Counted from the first letter of the stretch, positions 1-8,015 are shown. The stretch: 64,000 nt of DNA from Hymenobacter rigui (GCF_003944715.1 NZ_RWIT01000011.1:1-64000), one strand, 5' to 3'. Made by a program: numbers and translations. The notes: generated by a model not told the origin, from the sequence alone.

Positions 1-1
1 G

Positions 2-115
2 GCCCGTACCCGTGAAGCAGTGGAGGCGGCTATCCAAACGGCCGTGGACTGGATTTCCAGCAAGGACGCCAAAGCCTGGTTCAACCATTGCGGCTATCAT
101 GTATACCGTTCATGA
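2..115 (+). CDS. IS630-type transposase, C-terminal fragment (cut by window edge)
   Basis: The reading frame is open from the window edge and ends with TGA at 113-115. Its 37 visible residues contain the block AWFNHCGY, which resembles the conserved C-terminal tail of IS630-family DDE transposases (typically WF-x-HCGY close to the stop). The catalytic domain lies outside the window, so it cannot be judged intact or broken. The next 30 bases run into the VOC gene and should hold the right end of the element; a short TA-containing palindrome, GCTATAGC, is at 120-127. The family call rests on this tail alone. Confidence 0.6.
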   Translation, partial: ARTREAVEAAIQTAVDWISSKDAKAWFNHCGYHVYRS

Positions 116-147
116 ATCCGCTATAGCAACTGACAATAGCGAGAAAA

Positions 148-570
148 ATGGACGAGCCACAAAACGAAACACCCAACCAACTATCTGCCAATACCCCCAA
201 AGTGACAGGCATTGGCGGCATTTTCTTCTTCTCCGACAAGCCAAAGGAAACGCGGGAGTGGTACGCCCACAACTTGGGGCTGGAAGTCAACGACTGGGGC
301 TCCACGTTCGAATCTCGGAGCGTGGACAAGCCGGAACAGGTCAATTCGCTGCAATGGAGCCCGTTCCAGACCGGCAGCGACTATTTCGCGCCATCTACCA
401 AAGGCTTCATGATCAATTACCGAGTACAGAACATCGAAGGGCTGGTGGCGCAACTAAAAGCCAACGGCGTGACGGTGCTGGACGATATTGCCAGCTACGA
501 CTACGGCAAGTTTGTGCATATTCTGGACGCCGACGGGAACAAGGTGGAGCTGTGGGAACCTGCGGGCTAG
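148..570 (+). CDS. VOC-superfamily (glyoxalase/bleomycin-resistance fold) protein
   Basis: A 140-residue single-module VOC protein. After a polar N-terminal tail it shows the beta-alpha-beta-beta-beta pattern of the fold. The first half starts at IGGIFFFSDKPKETREWYAHNLGL. The second half includes the helix NIEGLVAQLKANGV and the characteristic end HILDADGNKVELWEP, where the last Glu is the usual metal ligand. Such proteins bind a divalent metal and act as lyases, isomerases or dioxygenases, or sequester drugs. The substrate cannot be told from sequence. The gene sits just after a transposase end and before a long palindrome, so it appears to be transcribed alone. The start ATG at 148 is the first one compatible with the fold. 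Confidence 0.85.
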   Translation: MDEPQNETPNQLSANTPKVTGIGGIFFFSDKPKETREWYAHNLGLEVNDWGSTFESRSVDKPEQVNSLQWSPFQTGSDYFAPSTKGFMINYRVQNIEGLVAQLKANGVTVLDDIASYDYGKFVHILDADGNKVELWEPAG

Positions 571-599
571 GCTGTTTAGAAAGTTATCAGCCTATTTTG

Positions 600-697
600 A
601 ACGTCATGCAGAGCGAAGCGAAGCATCTCGCGTGCTGACGTTGCATAGCGTTCAGACGTCAGCACGCGAGATGCTTCGCTTCGCTCTGCATGACGTT
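600..697. repeat. Perfect 42-bp inverted repeat (GTCATGC/GAAGCATCT palindrome family)
   Basis: The left arm at 600-641 and right arm at 656-697 are exact reverse complements, separated by 14 bases. The arms contain the word GAAGCGAAGCATCTCGCG. It lies between the VOC gene (plus) and a minus-strand small gene, so it could fold as a strong hairpin in either transcript. At least five related copies follow in the window. Confidence 0.9.
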
Positions 698-766
698 TGG
701 TTACTTACAAAACGTATTCAACACCAGAACCGCCACTTAGCACCGGTTGTGAGTAGTTCTTAAACA

Positions 767-810
767 AGAAGCCCCGCCTCACACCCGAAAAGGTGCAAGG
801 CGGGGCTTCT
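767..810. terminator. Bidirectional hairpin terminator
   Basis: A 13-bp stem (767-779 with 798-810, AGAAGCCCCGCCT and its complement) with an 18-base loop lies 17 bases past the stop of the minus-strand gene at 827-1066 and also downstream of the VOC gene. Confidence 0.75.
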
Positions 811-826
811 CAACTCGCTAAATGCT

Positions 827-1066
827 CTATTCGTTGCCGGTGAAGCTTGGCGTGCTGATGCTCCGGTTCTTGTTGCGGTTGTAGAGATACGCCGCACCGG
901 CCGCCAGCAGGGCCCCGCCCAGTAGTTTGTTGTTGAATCCGCCGGAGCGTGGGGCTGCACCAGTAGAATCGGAGGTAGAAGTGTTGACTGCTTTGCGGCC
1001 GCCAAATAGGCCCGACAGGAGGCCTCCTAGTGTACCGCTCGGGCGGTCAGAACCAAAGATGCTCAT
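827..1066 (-). CDS. Small glycine-rich membrane protein, unknown function
   Basis: A 79-residue protein starting MSIFGSDRPSG. The N-terminal half is Gly/Ser-rich (GTLGGLLSGLFGG). The C-terminal half carries one short hydrophobic stretch, LLGGALLAAGAAYLY, followed by a basic segment NRNKNR, so it could be membrane-anchored or membrane-associated. The ATG at 1066 is preferred over an in-frame TTG three codons upstream. It is followed by a good hairpin terminator, which supports it as a real single-gene transcript. I do not recognise a family. Confidence 0.55.
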   Translation of the reverse strand: MSIFGSDRPSGTLGGLLSGLFGGRKAVNTSTSDSTGAAPRSGGFNNKLLGGALLAAGAAYLYNRNKNRSISTPSFTGNE

Positions 1067-1180
1067 GATTGACAAAGGAAATGGTGGAGTTTCTAATACG
1101 TATACCGCACCGCGCGGTTGTCCGGGTTTCTCCCGGTAGCTTTGGGTATCTTCGCTTCTGTTCCTTCTTCCATTTACCCT

Positions 1181-2455
1181 ATGAAACTACCCATCCTGCT
1201 GACTTGCCTGGTTTTCACCGCTGCTGCCCACGCCCAGACTTCTCCCGTGAAGGTAGAAGTCCGGCAAACGCAGGGCCGCTATGAGTTGGTGCGCGCCGGT
1301 AAGCCCTACTTCATTAAGGGCGCGGGCGGTGGCCAGTTTCCGGAGCGGGTGCGGGCCTACGGCGGCAATTCCCTGCGCACCTGGGGCACCGATGGTGCCG
1401 CTAAAGTGCTGGCAGATGCCAACAAAAACGGCCTCACCGTGATGCTGGGCCTGGATGTGGCCCGGGAGCGGCACGGCTTCAACTACGACGACCCGCAGGC
1501 CGTGGCCGCCCAACTGCAGAAAATCAGGACTGAGGTACTCAAGTACAAGGACAACCCTGCGGTGCTGTTTTGGGGTATCGGCAACGAGCTGAACCTGGAG
1601 TACAAGAACCCCAGGGTGTGGGACGCCGTGGAGCAGATTGCCCGCATGATTCATGAGGTAGACCCCAACCACCCCACCAGCACCGTGCTGGCCGGCTGCA
1701 ACCCGCCGGAAGTGGCTTACATCAAGCAGCGCTGCCCCTCGGTGGATATTCTGAGCATTAACACCTACGCCGGGCTGGCAGCCATACCGCAGCAGGTGCG
1801 CACCGCCGGCTGGGCCGGGCCCTACGTGGTGGCCGAGTGGGGCCCCACCGGCCACTGGGAAAGCCCCGTAACGCCCTGGAAAGCCTCCGTAGAGGAAACC
1901 AGCAGCCAGAAAGCCGCCGTGTATCAGAGCCGCTATGAGGCTTCGGTACAGAAAGACACCATTCAGTGTCTGGGCACGTACGTGTTTTTGTGGGGCCAGA
2001 AGCAGGAGCGCACGCCTACCTGGTACGGCATCTTCACGGAGGATGGGAAGGAATCGGAGGTGGTGGATGTGATGCAGTATCTGTGGAGCGGCAAGTGGCC
2101 CGCCAACCGCGCCCCGCACCTGGCCTCGTTCACGCTTGATGGCAAGCAGGCTACCGACAACGTGTACCTGCAGCCCGGCAAAAAGTATCCCGTGCAGGCT
2201 GCCATTACGGACCCCGACAAGGACCGCCTGACCTACCGCTATGAGCTGTTGCCCGAAAGCACCGACCTGAAAAGCGGCGGCGACCGGGAAAGTCGGCCTG
2301 CTGCCGTTGCCGGAGCCGTGCCAGCCGGAGCTACGGCCACTACTACCCTTAGTGCGCCTAGCAAAGAAGGAGCCTACCGGCTGTTCGTGTACGCCTACGA
2401 TGGGCACGACAACGTGGCCGTAGCCAATATTCCGTTCTACGTGCGCGGCCGGTAG
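1181..2455 (+). CDS. Secreted glycoside hydrolase, GH2-type TIM-barrel
   Basis: A 424-residue protein. It has a clear signal peptide (MKLPILLTCLVFTAAAHAQ), which decides the ATG at 1181 over the longer frame from 1118. The catalytic domain shows clan GH-A landmarks: the proton donor in WGIGNELNLE and the nucleophile in VVAEWGPTGHW. The N-terminal strand motif resembles the start of GH2 barrels (GKPYFIKGAGG, GGNSLRTWGTD). The C-terminal ~110 residues form a beta-rich accessory domain starting near NRAPHLASFTLDG. It probably hydrolyses a beta-linked glycan in the periplasm or outside the cell. Full GH2 enzymes carry sugar-binding and Ig-like domains before the barrel that are absent here. It lies next to the sugar-oxidation operon on the opposite strand. 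Confidence 0.8.
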   Translation: MKLPILLTCLVFTAAAHAQTSPVKVEVRQTQGRYELVRAGKPYFIKGAGGGQFPERVRAYGGNSLRTWGTDGAAKVLADANKNGLTVMLGLDVARERHGFNYDDPQAVAAQLQKIRTEVLKYKDNPAVLFWGIGNELNLEYKNPRVWDAVEQIARMIHEVDPNHPTSTVLAGCNPPEVAYIKQRCPSVDILSINTYAGLAAIPQQVRTAGWAGPYVVAEWGPTGHWESPVTPWKASVEETSSQKAAVYQSRYEASVQKDTIQCLGTYVFLWGQKQERTPTWYGIFTEDGKESEVVDVMQYLWSGKWPANRAPHLASFTLDGKQATDNVYLQPGKKYPVQAAITDPDKDRLTYRYELLPESTDLKSGGDRESRPAAVAGAVPAGATATTTLSAPSKEGAYRLFVYAYDGHDNVAVANIPFYVRGR

Positions 2456-2505
2456 CGCCGCCAGATATTGAAGCTGTTTAGGAAGATATAGGCTGTTATC
2501 AGAAC

Positions 2506-2594
2506 GTCATGCTGAGCTTGTCGAAGCATCTCTACCACTTCGTCAGGTAACATGCAACGAAGTGGTAGAGATGCTTCGACAAGCTCAGCATGAC
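2506..2594. repeat. Perfect 38-bp inverted repeat (GTCATGC family)
   Basis: Arms at 2506-2543 and 2557-2594 are exact reverse complements around a 13-base loop. The arm starts GTCATGCTGAGCTTGTCGAA. It lies 50 bases after the glycosidase stop and just before the broken end of the symporter remnant. Confidence 0.9.
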
Positions 2595-2651
2595 CGTGCC
2601 GGACTTTTTAAACAGCTTCATTGGTTGCTGCCTGACTTCCGGTGGTAGGCA

Positions 2652-3068
2652 AGACCGGGAATATTTGTCCGACGATTGCCGGGCATTTTTGCCATGTTTA
2701 TTCTGGGCTTCTTCTGGAAGAAAACGACTTCCACGGCGACCCTGTTTGCTACTACCGGTAGCTTTTTGCTGTCGGTGCTGCTCAAGCTCCTGCCCAACTT
2801 CGCTAATCTGTCGTTTCTGGCCCCCTTCGGGTTTGCGGTGCCCAATGCAGCCGGCATCTACGAAATCCCCTTCCTCGACCGGATGGGTTTCGTGTTCCTC
2901 ATCTGCGTAGCCATGATGATGCTCATCAGCCTGGTTGAAACCAGCCGGGGCGTGAAAACCAATGGTCTGGAAGTGGATCAAAGCATGTTTAAAACCACTC
3001 GCGGCGTTGCCATTGGGGCCATCACTATCATGGTGCTGCTTACCGTGCTATACACCGTGTACTGGTAG
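2652..3068 (+). pseudogene. Sodium/solute symporter (SSS, SGLT-like), C-terminal remnant
   Basis: About 130 residues encode only the last part of a solute:sodium symporter. The block PGIFAMFILGFFWKKTTSTA is typical of the late transmembrane region of SGLT-type sugar carriers. Three further hydrophobic helices follow, and the protein ends at TVLYTVYW. Family members have ~500-600 residues. Here the frame is closed by a TAG at 2646-2648 and the expected N-terminal two thirds are missing. There is no ATG before the homologous region, only a TTG. A long palindrome ends 57 bases before the break, which suggests a deletion at the repeat. It was probably the sugar importer of the neighbouring catabolic locus. 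Confidence 0.75.
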
Positions 3069-3111
3069 CCGGTGCTCCGGGCATACCGCAGGCACTGGCA
3101 GAAGCTCCCGG

Positions 3112-3882
3112 CTACTTCAGCTCCTGCACCCAGATGTTGCGGAAGCTGAGCGGCGCGCTCGGGTCGCCGTGCGACTGGAGCTTGATGGGAGCGGCTCCGT
3201 GGGCCTCGTACTGGGGCAGGCCAATGTAGCGGGTGGGGCCGGCCAGCGCCACGTTTTTCTGCACCGTTACGCCGTTGAACTCCACCGTCACGCGGGCGGG
3301 GGTGTTCACCGTGCCATCAGCCTTGAAGGAGGGGGCCGTCCACCACACGTCGTACGACTGCCACTCGCCGGGCTTGCGGCCAGGGTTAGCCAGCGGGATG
3401 CGCTGCTTGTATATGCTGCCCGCCATGCCGTTCACGTAAGTCGGGTTCTGGTACGGGTCGAGAATCTGGAGCTCGTAGCCCAGGTCGCCTTTGCCCAAAG
3501 AGGCCAGGAATACGCCGCTGTTGCCGCGCAGCTGGCCCTGTCCGGTAATATCAGCGGGCACGCGCCACTCCAGGTGCAGGCGGTAGTTGGTGAAGGTGCG
3601 CTTGGTTTCGATGTTGCCCTTGGGCTTATCCACCGTCAGCAGGCCGTCGGCCACCGTCCACTGGGCCGGCTGGGTGCGGTCATCTGCCGATACCCATTCG
3701 CTCAGGCTTTTGCCATCAAACAGCACAATGGCCTTGGCCGGTGGCGGCGTGGTTTTCAGCTTGCCCACTACCGTTTTCGGCACGGGTTTCCATACCTCGG
3801 TATCTTCCGGCTTACCGGCTTGTTGCGCGTAAGCGGCCACGGAAACACTGAACAGAGCGGCAGTCAGAAGCGGGAGTTTCAT
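3112..3882 (-). CDS. Secreted DUF1080 protein (3-keto-glycoside hydrolase/lyase type)
   Basis: A 256-residue protein with signal peptide (MKLPLLTAALFSVSVAAYA), which fixes the ATG at 3882. The rest is one DUF1080 jelly-roll domain (concanavalin-like): IVLFDGKSLSEW, WTVADGLLTV, YRLHLEWRVP, GNSGVFLA, YELQILD, and the end LQSHGDPSAPLSFRNIWVQEL. DUF1080 proteins of Bacteroidota and Planctomycetota are annotated as 3-keto-disaccharide hydrolases, and homologues have been reported to cleave 3-keto-glycosides. It is the last gene of the minus-strand operon that also encodes a GMC dehydrogenase pair and isomerase-fold proteins, which fits removal of the aglycone after C3 oxidation. Substrate is not determined. 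Confidence 0.88.
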   Translation of the reverse strand: MKLPLLTAALFSVSVAAYAQQAGKPEDTEVWKPVPKTVVGKLKTTPPPAKAIVLFDGKSLSEWVSADDRTQPAQWTVADGLLTVDKPKGNIETKRTFTNYRLHLEWRVPADITGQGQLRGNSGVFLASLGKGDLGYELQILDPYQNPTYVNGMAGSIYKQRIPLANPGRKPGEWQSYDVWWTAPSFKADGTVNTPARVTVEFNGVTVQKNVALAGPTRYIGLPQYEAHGAAPIKLQSHGDPSAPLSFRNIWVQELK

Positions 3883-3900
3883 GAATTGGGAGGTTAGAAC

Positions 3901-3995
3901 GATGTAGAGACGCGACACTTCGCGTCTACCCGGTGAACTGAGCAATGATATCAACATCAGCAACGACGAGACTCGAAGTGTCGCGTCTTTACATC
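3901..3995. repeat. Imperfect ~28-bp inverted repeat in operon gap
   Basis: Arms at 3901-3928 and 3968-3995 match at about 25 of 28 positions (GATGTAGAGACGCGACACTT in the left arm). It fills nearly the whole gap between the isomerase (stop at 3998) and the DUF1080 gene (start at 3882). Its core differs from the GAAGCATCT copies. Confidence 0.75.
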
Positions 3996-3997
3996 AA

Positions 3998-4888
3998 TCA
4001 AACGTCGCAGAGCTGCACCGCCTGGCGCAGGGAAGCCAGCTTGTCGGCCTGCTTGGGGATGAATTCCTGAGCTACGTATCCTTTGAAGCCGGTGGCCTGG
4101 ATGGCGCGCATAATGGCCGGGTAGTTCAGCTCCTGGGCGTCATTCAGCTCGTGGCGGCCGGGCACGCCGGCGGTGTGGTAGTGGGCAATATAGGCGTGGT
4201 GCTCGGTGAGGGTGCGGATAACGTCGCCCTCGTCAATCTGCATGTGGTAGATGTCGTAGAGCAGTTTGAAATGCTCGGAACCGAGGCGTTTGGCCAGTTC
4301 CACGCCCCAGGCCGTCCGGTCGCACTGGTAGTCTTTGTGGTCGATTTTGCTGTTGAGCAGCTCCATTACCAGCACCACGTTGTGCTGTTCGGCCAGCTTC
4401 ATTAGGGGTTTCAACCCGGCTACGCAGTTGGCCCAGCCCTGCTCATCGGTTTTGCCCCGGCGGTTGCCGCTGAAGCAAATCAGGTTACGGTAGCCGGCCT
4501 TGGCTACCTGCGGAATCATATCGGCGTACTGCTGTTGCAGGCGGGTATGAAACTGCGGGTCGTTGAAACCGTCGGTGAGGTTGATTTCGGCCCCGTTGCA
4601 CATGGGCGAGTCCAGCCCGTACTTTTTCAGCGTGGGCCACTCCTGTGGGCCCACCAGGTCAATTCCCTTGATACCCATTTCCTTAGCCGCGGCGCAGAGC
4701 TGGTCCAGCGACAAATCGGAAAAGCACCAGCGGCACACCGATTGGCGGATGTTTCCTTTCAGGACAGTGGGCATATTGGTTCGTTTTTCTTCAGGCGAGC
4801 AGGCTTCAGCCAAACCAATAGTGCCCACGGCGGCAGTAGTGGTGAGCATGCCCTTCAGGGCGGCGCGGCGGTTCCAGGTGGTGGGCAT
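3998..4888 (-). CDS. Tat-exported TIM-barrel sugar isomerase (hydroxypyruvate isomerase-like)
   Basis: A 296-residue protein of the xylose-isomerase-like/AP-endonuclease-2 family. The N-terminus WNRRAALKGMLTTTAAVGT followed by a Cys (EACSPEE) looks like a Tat signal, possibly with lipidation, and sets the ATG at 4888. The barrel shows VVLVMELLNSK (metal-binding Glu), LLYDIYHMQIDEGD, and HYHTAGVPGRHELND, typical of the Hyi subgroup. These enzymes bind a divalent metal and act on keto/aldo sugars or sugar acids; some members in DUF1080 loci hydrate keto-glycals. It is flanked on both sides by long inverted repeats. Export with the DUF1080 protein suggests that both act in the periplasm. Confidence 0.85.
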   Translation of the reverse strand: MPTTWNRRAALKGMLTTTAAVGTIGLAEACSPEEKRTNMPTVLKGNIRQSVCRWCFSDLSLDQLCAAAKEMGIKGIDLVGPQEWPTLKKYGLDSPMCNGAEINLTDGFNDPQFHTRLQQQYADMIPQVAKAGYRNLICFSGNRRGKTDEQGWANCVAGLKPLMKLAEQHNVVLVMELLNSKIDHKDYQCDRTAWGVELAKRLGSEHFKLLYDIYHMQIDEGDVIRTLTEHHAYIAHYHTAGVPGRHELNDAQELNYPAIMRAIQATGFKGYVAQEFIPKQADKLASLRQAVQLCDV

Positions 4889-4921
4889 GTTTTGAGTGTA
4901 TGGAATGAGCCGAAAGGTGGT

Positions 4922-5010
4922 CAGGCAGAGGCACAGCCGAGGCATTTCGCGTCTGAATAGTATTACAACGTCAGCACGCGAGATGCTTCGGCTGCGCCTC
5001 TGCATGACGT
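4922..5010. repeat. Imperfect inverted repeat (GAAGCATCT family) in operon gap
   Basis: Left arm 4922-4956 and right arm 4971-5006 are related as reverse complements with several mismatches; the core AGATGCTTCGGCTGCGCCTC is in the right arm. It fills the gap between the permease stop (5012) and the isomerase start (4888). Confidence 0.75.
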
Positions 5011-5011
5011 G

Positions 5012-6268
5012 CTAGTTGGCGTTGGCCAGGCGCGGAGCCGCGTTAGCACCGGTGGTTTCGGTGGGAGCGGGGGCGGGGTTGCGCTCCTTGAACAGCAGCA
5101 GGAACAGCAGCAGCACGGCGGCGGCAATACCGGCCGGAATTAGCCAGATCATGCGCCAGTCGTGGGCTCCGGCGGCCAGCTGGTACTGGTCGAAGATGCG
5201 GCCCGAAAGCAGGGTGCCAATCAGCATGCCCACTCCGTAGGTAGCCAGCGTGATGAAGCCCTGGGCGGAGCTTTTGAACTGTTCGCCGGCCAGGTTGTCG
5301 GTGTAAATCTGGCCCGTCACGAAGAAGAAATCATAGCAGATGCCGTGCAGCACGATGCCCGCAATCAGCAGCCAGTAGCCATTCTCCCCGCCACCGTAGG
5401 CAAAGCACACGTAGCGCAGCACCCAGGCCGCCATGCCAATGGCCAGCATCTTCTTCACGCCCAGCTTGCTGAAAAACAGCGGAATGGCCAGCATAAACAG
5501 CAGTTCCGACACCTGCCCCAGGCTCTGCACGCCGGCGGCGGCCTTCATGCCCACCTCGTTCAGGAAGGGGTTGGTGAAGCCGTAGTAGAACGCCAGCGGA
5601 ATGCAGATGGCAATAGAAGCCAGAAAAAACGTGAGGTAGGAACGGTTTTTCAACATGCCAATGGCATCGAGCCCCAGCAAGCTGCCCACGGAGCTGGACT
5701 GGCCCTTTTTCACGGGCGGCGTGGCGGGCAGCGTGAAGCTGAACACACCTAGCAGGGCCGAGGCCCCGGCGGCCATCAGAAACGTAAGCTGCAGGCTGTT
5801 GCTCTGCTCCCAGTTCAGCCAGCCAATGGTGAGGCCGGCCACAATCCAGCCTAGCGTGCCCAGCACCCGGATGGGCGCAAACTCCTTCTGCGGGTTCTGC
5901 ATCTGCCGGAAGGCAATGGAATTCACCAGCGCCAGCGTGGGCATGTACAGAATCATGTAGGTGAGGATGCTGGGGTAGAAGCTGCCGAAATCAGGGGCCT
6001 GAGAAGCCCGCCACAGCAGCACCGCCCCGGCCAGGTGCAGCACGCCCAGAATCTTCTGCGCCGAGAAAAATCGGTCGGCAATGAGCCCCACAATGAACGG
6101 GGCCACAATGGCCCCGATGGACTGCGTGAGAAACGCCACGCCTACCTGCGTGCCCGAGGCCCCCAGGTTGCGCAGCAGATACGTGCCCAGCGTGACAAAC
6201 CACGCGCCCCAGATGAAGAACTCCAGGAACATCATAAGGGACAGTTTTACCCGGATTGTAGAAGTCAT
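5012..6268 (-). CDS. MFS permease, nucleoside:H+ symporter type
   Basis: A 418-residue inner-membrane carrier with about 12 hydrophobic helices. The N-terminus (MTSTIRVKLSLMMFLEFFIWGAWFVTLGTYL) and the loop YMPTLALVNSIAFRQMQNP are characteristic of the NupG/XapB-like nucleoside:proton symporter family, whose members in Bacteroidota often sit in sugar catabolic loci. It probably imports the sugar or sugar derivative produced by the periplasmic enzymes, by proton symport. The C-terminus is a Pro/Ala-rich tail. It is the third gene from the end of the operon. With the SSS carrier nearby truncated, this may be the only importer left in the locus. Confidence 0.85.
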   Translation of the reverse strand: MTSTIRVKLSLMMFLEFFIWGAWFVTLGTYLLRNLGASGTQVGVAFLTQSIGAIVAPFIVGLIADRFFSAQKILGVLHLAGAVLLWRASQAPDFGSFYPSILTYMILYMPTLALVNSIAFRQMQNPQKEFAPIRVLGTLGWIVAGLTIGWLNWEQSNSLQLTFLMAAGASALLGVFSFTLPATPPVKKGQSSSVGSLLGLDAIGMLKNRSYLTFFLASIAICIPLAFYYGFTNPFLNEVGMKAAAGVQSLGQVSELLFMLAIPLFFSKLGVKKMLAIGMAAWVLRYVCFAYGGGENGYWLLIAGIVLHGICYDFFFVTGQIYTDNLAGEQFKSSAQGFITLATYGVGMLIGTLLSGRIFDQYQLAAGAHDWRMIWLIPAGIAAAVLLLFLLLFKERNPAPAPTETTGANAAPRLANAN

Positions 6269-6322
6269 AAGCAGATGGGCGTGGGAAGAGGGTCGTGGTT
6301 GGGTTAACAGAGCGTTTCGCAG

Positions 6323-6445
6323 AACGTCATTCCGAGCGAATGCGCAGCCGCAGCCGAGGAATCTCGCGTGCTGGCATCGGTGTGGTAACTGTCATGCTGA
6401 GCGAAGTCGAAGCATCTCTACTGCTTCGACTTCGCTCAGCATGAC
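6323..6445. repeat. Single repeat arm plus perfect 24-bp hairpin in operon gap
   Basis: The segment 6323-6374 is one arm of the GAAGCATCT family without its partner. It is followed by a perfect 24-bp inverted repeat (6391-6414 with 6422-6445, GTCATGCTGAGCGAAGTCGA) with a 7-base loop. Both lie between the cytochrome stop (6472) and the permease start (6268). Confidence 0.85.
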
Positions 6446-6471
6446 GGTCTAGGGGCGTGCAGCTTCAGCTT

Positions 6472-6942
6472 TTACTTCAGGCTGAGAATGTAGCGGGTCA
6501 TTTCCTCGGCGTCCTTCTGGGAGAGGCCTGCATGAGGCGTCATGGCCACGTCGCCCCAGTTGCCGCTGCCGCCCGATATGATTTTCTTGGCCAGCATCGT
6601 CACGTTGGCAGCCGTGTTGGGGTACTTGGCGGCAATATCCTTGTAGCCTGGACCCAGCAGCTTCTCGGCCTCGCGGTGGCAGGTGTTGCAGTCGGAGCCG
6701 GCAATGAGCTTGGCCCCGTCGGCGGCCGGCGTGCCGGTGGGCGTGGTCCCGATTTTGGTGGCGTTGGTATCTACCTGGGGCTGGCGGGCCACGGCGCTGA
6801 GGTTGGCGCCGGTGGTGCTATCCTGGGCAGTTTCAGCCTCATCGGCGAGGGTGTAGGATTCCTTGGCGGCGGGCTTGTCGGATTCGGAGCTGCAGGAAGC
6901 CAGACCGGCGCAGAGAGTCAGGAGCAGGAGGGCGTTTTTCAT
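6472..6942 (-). CDS. Lipoprotein mono-haem c-type cytochrome
   Basis: A 156-residue lipoprotein. MKNALLLLTLCAGLASC gives a signal peptidase II site and sets the start at 6942. A ~60-residue low-complexity linker leads to one cytochrome c domain with the haem-binding motif CNTCH, the GPGYKDIAAKYP segment and the distal Met in DVAMTPHAGL, ending EEMTRYILSLK. It is a class I cytochrome and presumably carries electrons in the periplasm. In this operon the likely donor is the GMC flavoprotein (10060-11736); comparable FAD dehydrogenases use a cytochrome c subunit as acceptor. It lies only 16 bases after the upstream isomerase, so the two are tightly co-transcribed. Confidence 0.9.
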   Translation of the reverse strand: MKNALLLLTLCAGLASCSSESDKPAAKESYTLADEAETAQDSTTGANLSAVARQPQVDTNATKIGTTPTGTPAADGAKLIAGSDCNTCHREAEKLLGPGYKDIAAKYPNTAANVTMLAKKIISGGSGNWGDVAMTPHAGLSQKDAEEMTRYILSLK

Positions 6943-6958
6943 AGGAAAGGCGGGAAGG

Positions 6959-8011
6959 TTAGAGGCCGAGCAGGCCGTGGTTGCGGGCCGCGTCGATGCC
7001 GGAAGCGGCAAAGTCGTCGAAGGCCTTATCGGTGACGCGGATGATGTGGTTCTGGATGAAGGGCGCGCCTTCGCGGGCACCATCTTCGGGGTGTTTGAGG
7101 GCGCATTCCCACTCCAGCACGGCCCAGCCGGGGTAATCGTACTGGGTTAGCTTGCTGAAAATGGCCTTAAAATCTACCTGCCCGTCACCCAAGGAGCGGA
7201 AGCGACCGGCGCGGTCTACCCAGTTCTGGTAGCCCCCGTACACGCCCTGGCGGCCGGTGGGGTTGAACTCGGCATCCTTCACGTGAAAGGCCCGGATTCG
7301 CTCGTGGTAGATGTCGATGTACGCCAAGTAATCCAGGCACTGCAGCACAAAGTGAGAGGGGTCGTAGAGCAGGCAGACGCGCGGGTGGTGGTCTACTTCC
7401 TGCAAAAACCGCTCGTAGCTCACGCCATCATGCAGGTCTTCGCCGGGGTGGATTTCGTAGCATACGTCCACGCCGCACTCGTCAAACGCATCCAGGATAG
7501 GCCGCCAGCGGCGGGCCAGCTCCTCGAAACCCGTTTCCACAAGGCCGGCCGGGCGCTGGGGCCAGGGGTACACGTAGGGCCAGAGCAGGGCCCCGCTGAA
7601 CGTGGCGTGGGCCGTGAGTCCCAGCCGCTGCGAAGCCTGCGCCGCGTACTTGAGCTGCTGCACCGCCCACTGCTGCCGGGCGGCGGGGTTGCCGCGCACC
7701 GCTTCGGGCGCAAACCCATCAAACAGCTGGTCGAATACAGGGTTCACAGCCACCAGTTGACCCTGCAAATGGGTAGACAGCTCGGTGATTTCCAGGCCGG
7801 CCGCCTGCACGGTGCCGCGTAGCTCGTCGGCGTAGGTCTGGCTTTCGGCGGCCAGCTTCAGGTCGATAAAGCGGCTGTCCAAGGTAGGCAGCTGCACGCC
7901 CTTGTAGCCCAGGCCCGCCGCCCACTCGCAGATGCTGGCGAGGCTATTGAACGGGGCCTGGTCGCCGATGAACTGGGCCAGAAAAATACCGGGTCCTTTG
8001 ATTGTTTTCAT
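6959..8011 (-). CDS. Sugar phosphate isomerase/epimerase (TIM barrel), long form
   Basis: A 350-residue cytoplasmic protein, with no signal peptide after MKTIKGPGIFLAQFIG. It belongs to the AP-endonuclease-2/xylose-isomerase-like family. Likely metal ligands are in VDVCYEIHPGEDLHDG, VCLLYDPSHFVLQ, IRAFHVKDAEF and WAVLEWECALKHPEDG. This is longer than the other two isomerase-fold proteins of the operon (296 and 294 residues), and the set of three suggests sequential steps rather than redundancy. The ATG at 8011 is chosen because the upstream extension is encoded by repeat DNA. It is close-coupled to the cytochrome gene downstream. Confidence 0.85.
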   Translation of the reverse strand: MKTIKGPGIFLAQFIGDQAPFNSLASICEWAAGLGYKGVQLPTLDSRFIDLKLAAESQTYADELRGTVQAAGLEITELSTHLQGQLVAVNPVFDQLFDGFAPEAVRGNPAARQQWAVQQLKYAAQASQRLGLTAHATFSGALLWPYVYPWPQRPAGLVETGFEELARRWRPILDAFDECGVDVCYEIHPGEDLHDGVSYERFLQEVDHHPRVCLLYDPSHFVLQCLDYLAYIDIYHERIRAFHVKDAEFNPTGRQGVYGGYQNWVDRAGRFRSLGDGQVDFKAIFSKLTQYDYPGWAVLEWECALKHPEDGAREGAPFIQNHIIRVTDKAFDDFAASGIDAARNHGLLGL

Positions 8012-8015
8012 GCTT

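Noticed and set aside
12..638. 208-residue plus-strand ORF overlapping the VOC gene
   Set aside because: It lies in another frame of the transposase fragment and the VOC gene, has a composition unlike a protein family, and runs into the palindrome.
600..697. Rho-independent terminator
   Set aside because: The stem is far longer than a usual terminator, lacks a T-tract, and the same family sits inside operons between co-directional genes. A proper terminator is found at 767-810.
1187..2407. 406-residue minus-strand ORF opposite the glycosidase gene
   Set aside because: A mirror frame of a GC-rich gene with Gly/His/Val-biased composition and no domain. The plus-strand gene has a signal peptide and catalytic motifs.
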